From contig UROJ01000022.1 of the NCBI GenBank assembly GCA_900549335.1, positions 1 through 11,206 of the forward strand: a DNA stretch of 11,206 nt, given 5' to 3'. The notes beneath the pieces are model-generated. The model was given only the letters and a program-made list of their open reading frames with translations, had not been told where the DNA came from and did no database searches. This DNA comes from an uncultured Collinsella sp. Its GTDB lineage: Bacteria; Actinomycetota; Coriobacteriia; Coriobacteriales; Coriobacteriaceae. The translations under genes and the position numbers were made by a program. Of this stretch, positions 7,134-11,206 are shown one piece after another (the first letter of the stretch is position 1; each line of letters starts with the position of its first letter).

Positions 7134-7799
7134 CTACCCCGCTACGCGCACGCTGGGGCACAAATCTGCCAGCGGACACTCGTCACACTTGGGTTTGCGG
7201 GCGTCGCAGATCTCGCGACCGAAGGTGATCCACTGATGGTTGACCGACTCCCAATACTCGTGCGGCAAAATCTTGAGCAGATCCTGCTCGGTCTTGAGCG
7301 GCTCCTTGGCATGTGTCTTAGGACTCAACATCAGGCGATGCGCAATGCGGTTGACGTGCGTGTCCACCGCAATGCCCTCCACGATGCCATACCCCACGTT
7401 GAGCACGATGTTCGCCGTCTTGCGTCCCACGCCCGGCAGCTTCACGAGTTCCTTCATGTCGGCCGGCACCTCGCCGCCATAGTCGGCGACGATCATCTGC
7501 GCGGCCTCCACGGCGTGCTTGGCCTTGCTCTTATAAAAGCCGAGTGACTTGATGGTGTCTGCCACGTCAGCCACACTCGCCCCGGCCATGGCCTCGGGCG
7601 TGGGCCACTGGGCAAACAGCTTCGGCGTCACCTTGTTGACCTGCGCGTCGGTCGTTTGCGCCGAGAGCAACACCGCGATCAGCAGGCGGAAGGGATTCTC
7701 GTGGTCCAAAAAGCACTCGACCGGGCCATAGCGACGGTTGAGGCGCTCACACACCTCGATGGCGCGCTCGCGCTTGGTGGCATTGGTCTCGCGTGGCAT
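7134..7799 (-). CDS. nth: endonuclease III (DNA glycosylase/AP lyase)
   Basis: Nth removes oxidised pyrimidines such as thymine glycol from DNA and cleaves the resulting abasic site, the first step of base excision repair. The 221 residues match the family's usual 210-220. Visible are LLSAQTTDAQVN (44-55), the helix-hairpin-helix LPGVGRKTANIVL (121-133) with catalytic Lys127, VDTHVNRIAHRL (145-156) with catalytic Asp146, and the [4Fe-4S] loop C198-x6-C205-x2-C208-x5-C214. All catalytic and cluster residues are present. The ATG at 7799 has AAGGAG with a 5-nt spacer, a near-ideal ribosome binding site. It starts 63 nt after the ABC exporter stop with no clear terminator between, so read-through from the exporter is likely. 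A repeat cluster in that gap could be an operator. Confidence 0.97.
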   Translation of the reverse strand: MPRETNATKRERAIEVCERLNRRYGPVECFLDHENPFRLLIAVLLSAQTTDAQVNKVTPKLFAQWPTPEAMAGASVADVADTIKSLGFYKSKAKHAVEAAQMIVADYGGEVPADMKELVKLPGVGRKTANIVLNVGYGIVEGIAVDTHVNRIAHRLMLSPKTHAKEPLKTEQDLLKILPHEYWESVNHQWITFGREICDARKPKCDECPLADLCPSVRVAG

Positions 7800-7818
7800 A
7801 ACGACTCCTTAGCTCAAC

Positions 7819-7849
7819 GGCACAATAAACTAATGGGCACAATTGTCCC
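7819..7849. promoter_or_regulatory. operator-like repeats upstream of nth
   Basis: GGCACAAT occurs twice, at 7819-7826 and 7836-7843, 17 bp apart. The second copy is half of a 14-bp near-palindrome, GGCACAATTGTCCC (7836-7849), with one mismatched pair. The cluster ends about 20 nt upstream of the nth ATG, where a repressor would block transcription or read-through. No regulator can be assigned, and chance is not excluded. Confidence 0.3.
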
Positions 7850-7862
7850 ACGTCCGAGACGC

Positions 7863-9665
<1,803 letters not shown>

Positions 9666-9740
9666 GGGCTTCCTTTCGCGTCTGATAGGGCGAAACGCCA
9701 TTGTTGCACATTGGAGCACGCTTCAGACAAGTGCGATACG

Positions 9741-9781
9741 AAAAGCGGTGGGGCACCCGCGTTTGCGCCGATGCCCCACCG
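9741..9781 (-). terminator. rho-independent terminator of rmuC
   Basis: A perfect 10-bp stem, CGGTGGGGCA (9746-9755) with TGCCCCACCG (9772-9781), encloses a 16-nt loop that can itself form a short CGC/GCG pair. On the - strand the stem is followed by CTTTT (9745-9741). It begins 11 nt after the rmuC stop codon, so rmuC transcription should end here. Confidence 0.9.
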
Positions 9782-9792
9782 TCTTGTTGCAA

Positions 9793-11148
9793 TTAGTCCT
9801 CGTCTTCTTGGTCTGTGGGAAGGCCCGCGGGCGTGAGTCCCAAGATCTCATCGGCTTGGTCGGCGTCTTCCAGCGCGTCGATGTCCCTGAGCTTGCGCTC
9901 CATAACGTTGGTGCGCGTGGTGATGATACCCTCGACCGTTTTGCCCGCGGTCTCGATCTGCTGCTGGGCGCGGCGCAGCGCCTTTTGATAGCGCGGCAGC
10001 TCGGCCTTGACGGCGGAGAGCACGCGCAGTACATCGTCGGTGCGTTTTTGCAGCTTAAACGTTTGGTAACTCATCTGCAGGCTGTTGAGGATGGCCGCCA
10101 TGGTGCTGGGACCGGCAACGTTGACGTGATAGTCGCGGCCCAGGGTCTCGATAAGCCCGGGGCGGCTGACGACCTCGGCGTACAGTCCCTCAAACGGCAC
10201 GAACATGATGCCAAAGTTGGTCGTTGCCGGCACACTCAGGTACTTTTCGCAGATGTCCTTGGCCTCGCGCTTGACCATGGTGTCGAGCGTCTTGCGCGCA
10301 GCCGCCACGGTCTCCGCATCGCCCGACTCCTGCGCGTCGAGCAAGTGCTCGTACGCGTCGCCCGGAAACTTGGAGTCAATCGGCAGCAGCACGGGGTCGC
10401 CCTCGTCCACCGGCAGCTTGACGGCAAACTCAACGCGCTCCGAGGCGCCGGGCTTGGTGGCGACGTTTTCCAGATACTGGTCGGGTGTAAGGATGTCCGC
10501 CAGAATTGCACCCAGCTGTACCTCGCCCAAAATGCCACGCGCCTTCACGTTGCCCAGCACGCGCTTAAGGTCGCCCACGCCGGTGGCGATGGACTGCATG
10601 TCGCCCAGACCCTTGTACACGGCCTCGAGCTGGTCGCTCACCTGCTTAAACGATGCAGACAGGCGGTCGTTGAGCGTGCGGGAGAGTTTCTCGTCCACCG
10701 TCGCGCGCATCTGATCGAGTTGCACGTTGTTGTCCTTGCGGATGGCGCCCAGCTGGGCATCGACCGTCTCGCGCACCTTGTCCAGGCGGTGCTCGATGCC
10801 CTCGCGGTTGGCACCGAGCTGTTGGGCCGTCTCGCGGCGCAGGTCATCCATCCGGTCACCAGCTTGCGAAAACTCACGCGCGATGGTCAGGTAACGTTGC
10901 TGCTCCACGGCCGCATCTGTCGTCTGCTGCTGCGCGATGGCATTGGCCGTGCGGCGAGTTTCGGCCAGCGCGACGTTCAGGGCATCGAGCGCGTTGTTGG
11001 CCTGCTCGAGTGCTGCCAGCGTTTCCGCGCTACTGTCGCCACGCTCCCGCAACTCGGCACGCAGGCTCTTGAGCTGGAGGGCGCAAGCCACAGCAACCCC
11101 CACCGCCACCAAGGCGATCACAACAAGCACAATATCAATAGCAGACAT
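9793..11148 (-). CDS. rmuC: DNA recombination protein RmuC
   Basis: RmuC proteins have a nuclease-like domain behind an N-terminal membrane anchor and coiled coil. In E. coli rmuC mutants show more inversion between short repeats, so a role in DNA processing is assumed though the reaction is not settled. This protein has 451 residues. A hydrophobic anchor spans about 4-24 and a heptad-rich coiled coil spans about 25-180. The conserved RmuC domain (about 185-410) includes VKARGILGEVQLGAIL (201-216), LLPIDSKFPGDAYEHLL (254-270) with the conserved Asp-Ser-Lys, MFVPFEGLYAEV (315-326) and NVAGPSTMAAILNSL (343-357). The ATG at 11148 is chosen because GGAG precedes it, though only 3 nt away. The GTG at 11178 has no ribosome binding site and would put polar residues before the anchor. 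The 58 nt to the window end show no clear promoter. Confidence 0.95.
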   Translation of the reverse strand: MSAIDIVLVVIALVAVGVAVACALQLKSLRAELRERGDSSAETLAALEQANNALDALNVALAETRRTANAIAQQQTTDAAVEQQRYLTIAREFSQAGDRMDDLRRETAQQLGANREGIEHRLDKVRETVDAQLGAIRKDNNVQLDQMRATVDEKLSRTLNDRLSASFKQVSDQLEAVYKGLGDMQSIATGVGDLKRVLGNVKARGILGEVQLGAILADILTPDQYLENVATKPGASERVEFAVKLPVDEGDPVLLPIDSKFPGDAYEHLLDAQESGDAETVAAARKTLDTMVKREAKDICEKYLSVPATTNFGIMFVPFEGLYAEVVSRPGLIETLGRDYHVNVAGPSTMAAILNSLQMSYQTFKLQKRTDDVLRVLSAVKAELPRYQKALRRAQQQIETAGKTVEGIITTRTNVMERKLRDIDALEDADQADEILGLTPAGLPTDQEDED

Positions 11149-11206
11149 AAACTCCGCCCAACAAACCCAATCGAGCACCGATCAAAACCGCGATCAATCT
11201 TACCCC

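Noticed and set aside
6958..7179. A 73-codon - strand frame spanning the mfd leader and start
   Set aside because: It runs through the terminator hairpin and overlaps the well-supported mfd start in another frame; its internal ATG at 7056 lacks a suitably spaced ribosome binding site.
3224..7228. A 1334-codon open frame on the + strand, antisense to mfd
   Set aside because: It is the complement of a gene with complete, recognisable Mfd domains. The translation is rich in Arg, His, Ala and Leu with no domain pattern, as expected when GC-rich codons suppress stops on the opposite strand.
9689..9699. GGCG-AAA-CGCC mini-hairpin upstream of the ABC exporter
   Set aside because: A 4-bp stem with a 3-nt loop is too short to separate from chance in GC-rich DNA.

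Overview
The window looks like ordinary chromosomal housekeeping DNA from a high-GC bacterium (roughly 60-65% G+C by eye). The combination of GC-rich codon third positions, strong AAGGAG/GGAG ribosome binding sites, short intergenic gaps and a Mfd with an Ala/Arg-rich linker suggests an actinobacterial, probably coriobacterial (Collinsella-like) host. That assignment is an inference from general resemblance and is not proven by any marker gene here.

Layout. On the + strand, positions 1-507 hold the C-terminal ligand-binding (UTRA) part of a GntR/HutC-type regulator whose DNA-binding N-terminus lies outside the window. Everything else is on the - strand. Read in the direction of transcription (right to left) the order is: rmuC (11148-9793), a strong terminator, an ABC exporter half-transporter (9665-7863), endonuclease III nth (7799-7134), a leader region with a terminator-like hairpin, mfd (6976-3344), a 211-bp intergenic block with a long imperfect palindrome, a PAP2-family membrane phosphatase (3132-2269), a threonine aldolase-family PLP enzyme (2223-1198), a perfect 14-bp-stem terminator, and a GNAT acetyltransferase (1119-529) that converges on the GntR gene. 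No gap exceeds about 211 bp. I see no tRNA, rRNA, CRISPR array, insertion sequence, integrase or phage gene.

How the genes work together. Three of the seven - strand genes act on DNA: RmuC (DNA processing or recombination), Nth (base excision repair of oxidised pyrimidines) and Mfd (transcription-coupled repair). They sit within 7.8 kb on one strand with only the ABC exporter between them. Strong terminators separate rmuC from the exporter and nth from mfd, so this is a loose repair neighbourhood rather than one clean operon. The PAP2 and aldolase genes are 45 bp apart and probably co-transcribed. The GNAT gene has no room for its own promoter after the aldolase terminator.

I did not find a convincing undescribed system. 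The points most worth a second look are regulatory: terminator hairpins pressed directly against the ribosome binding sites of the GNAT gene and mfd, a roughly 98-nt palindromic element after mfd, and an operator-like repeat cluster in front of nth.
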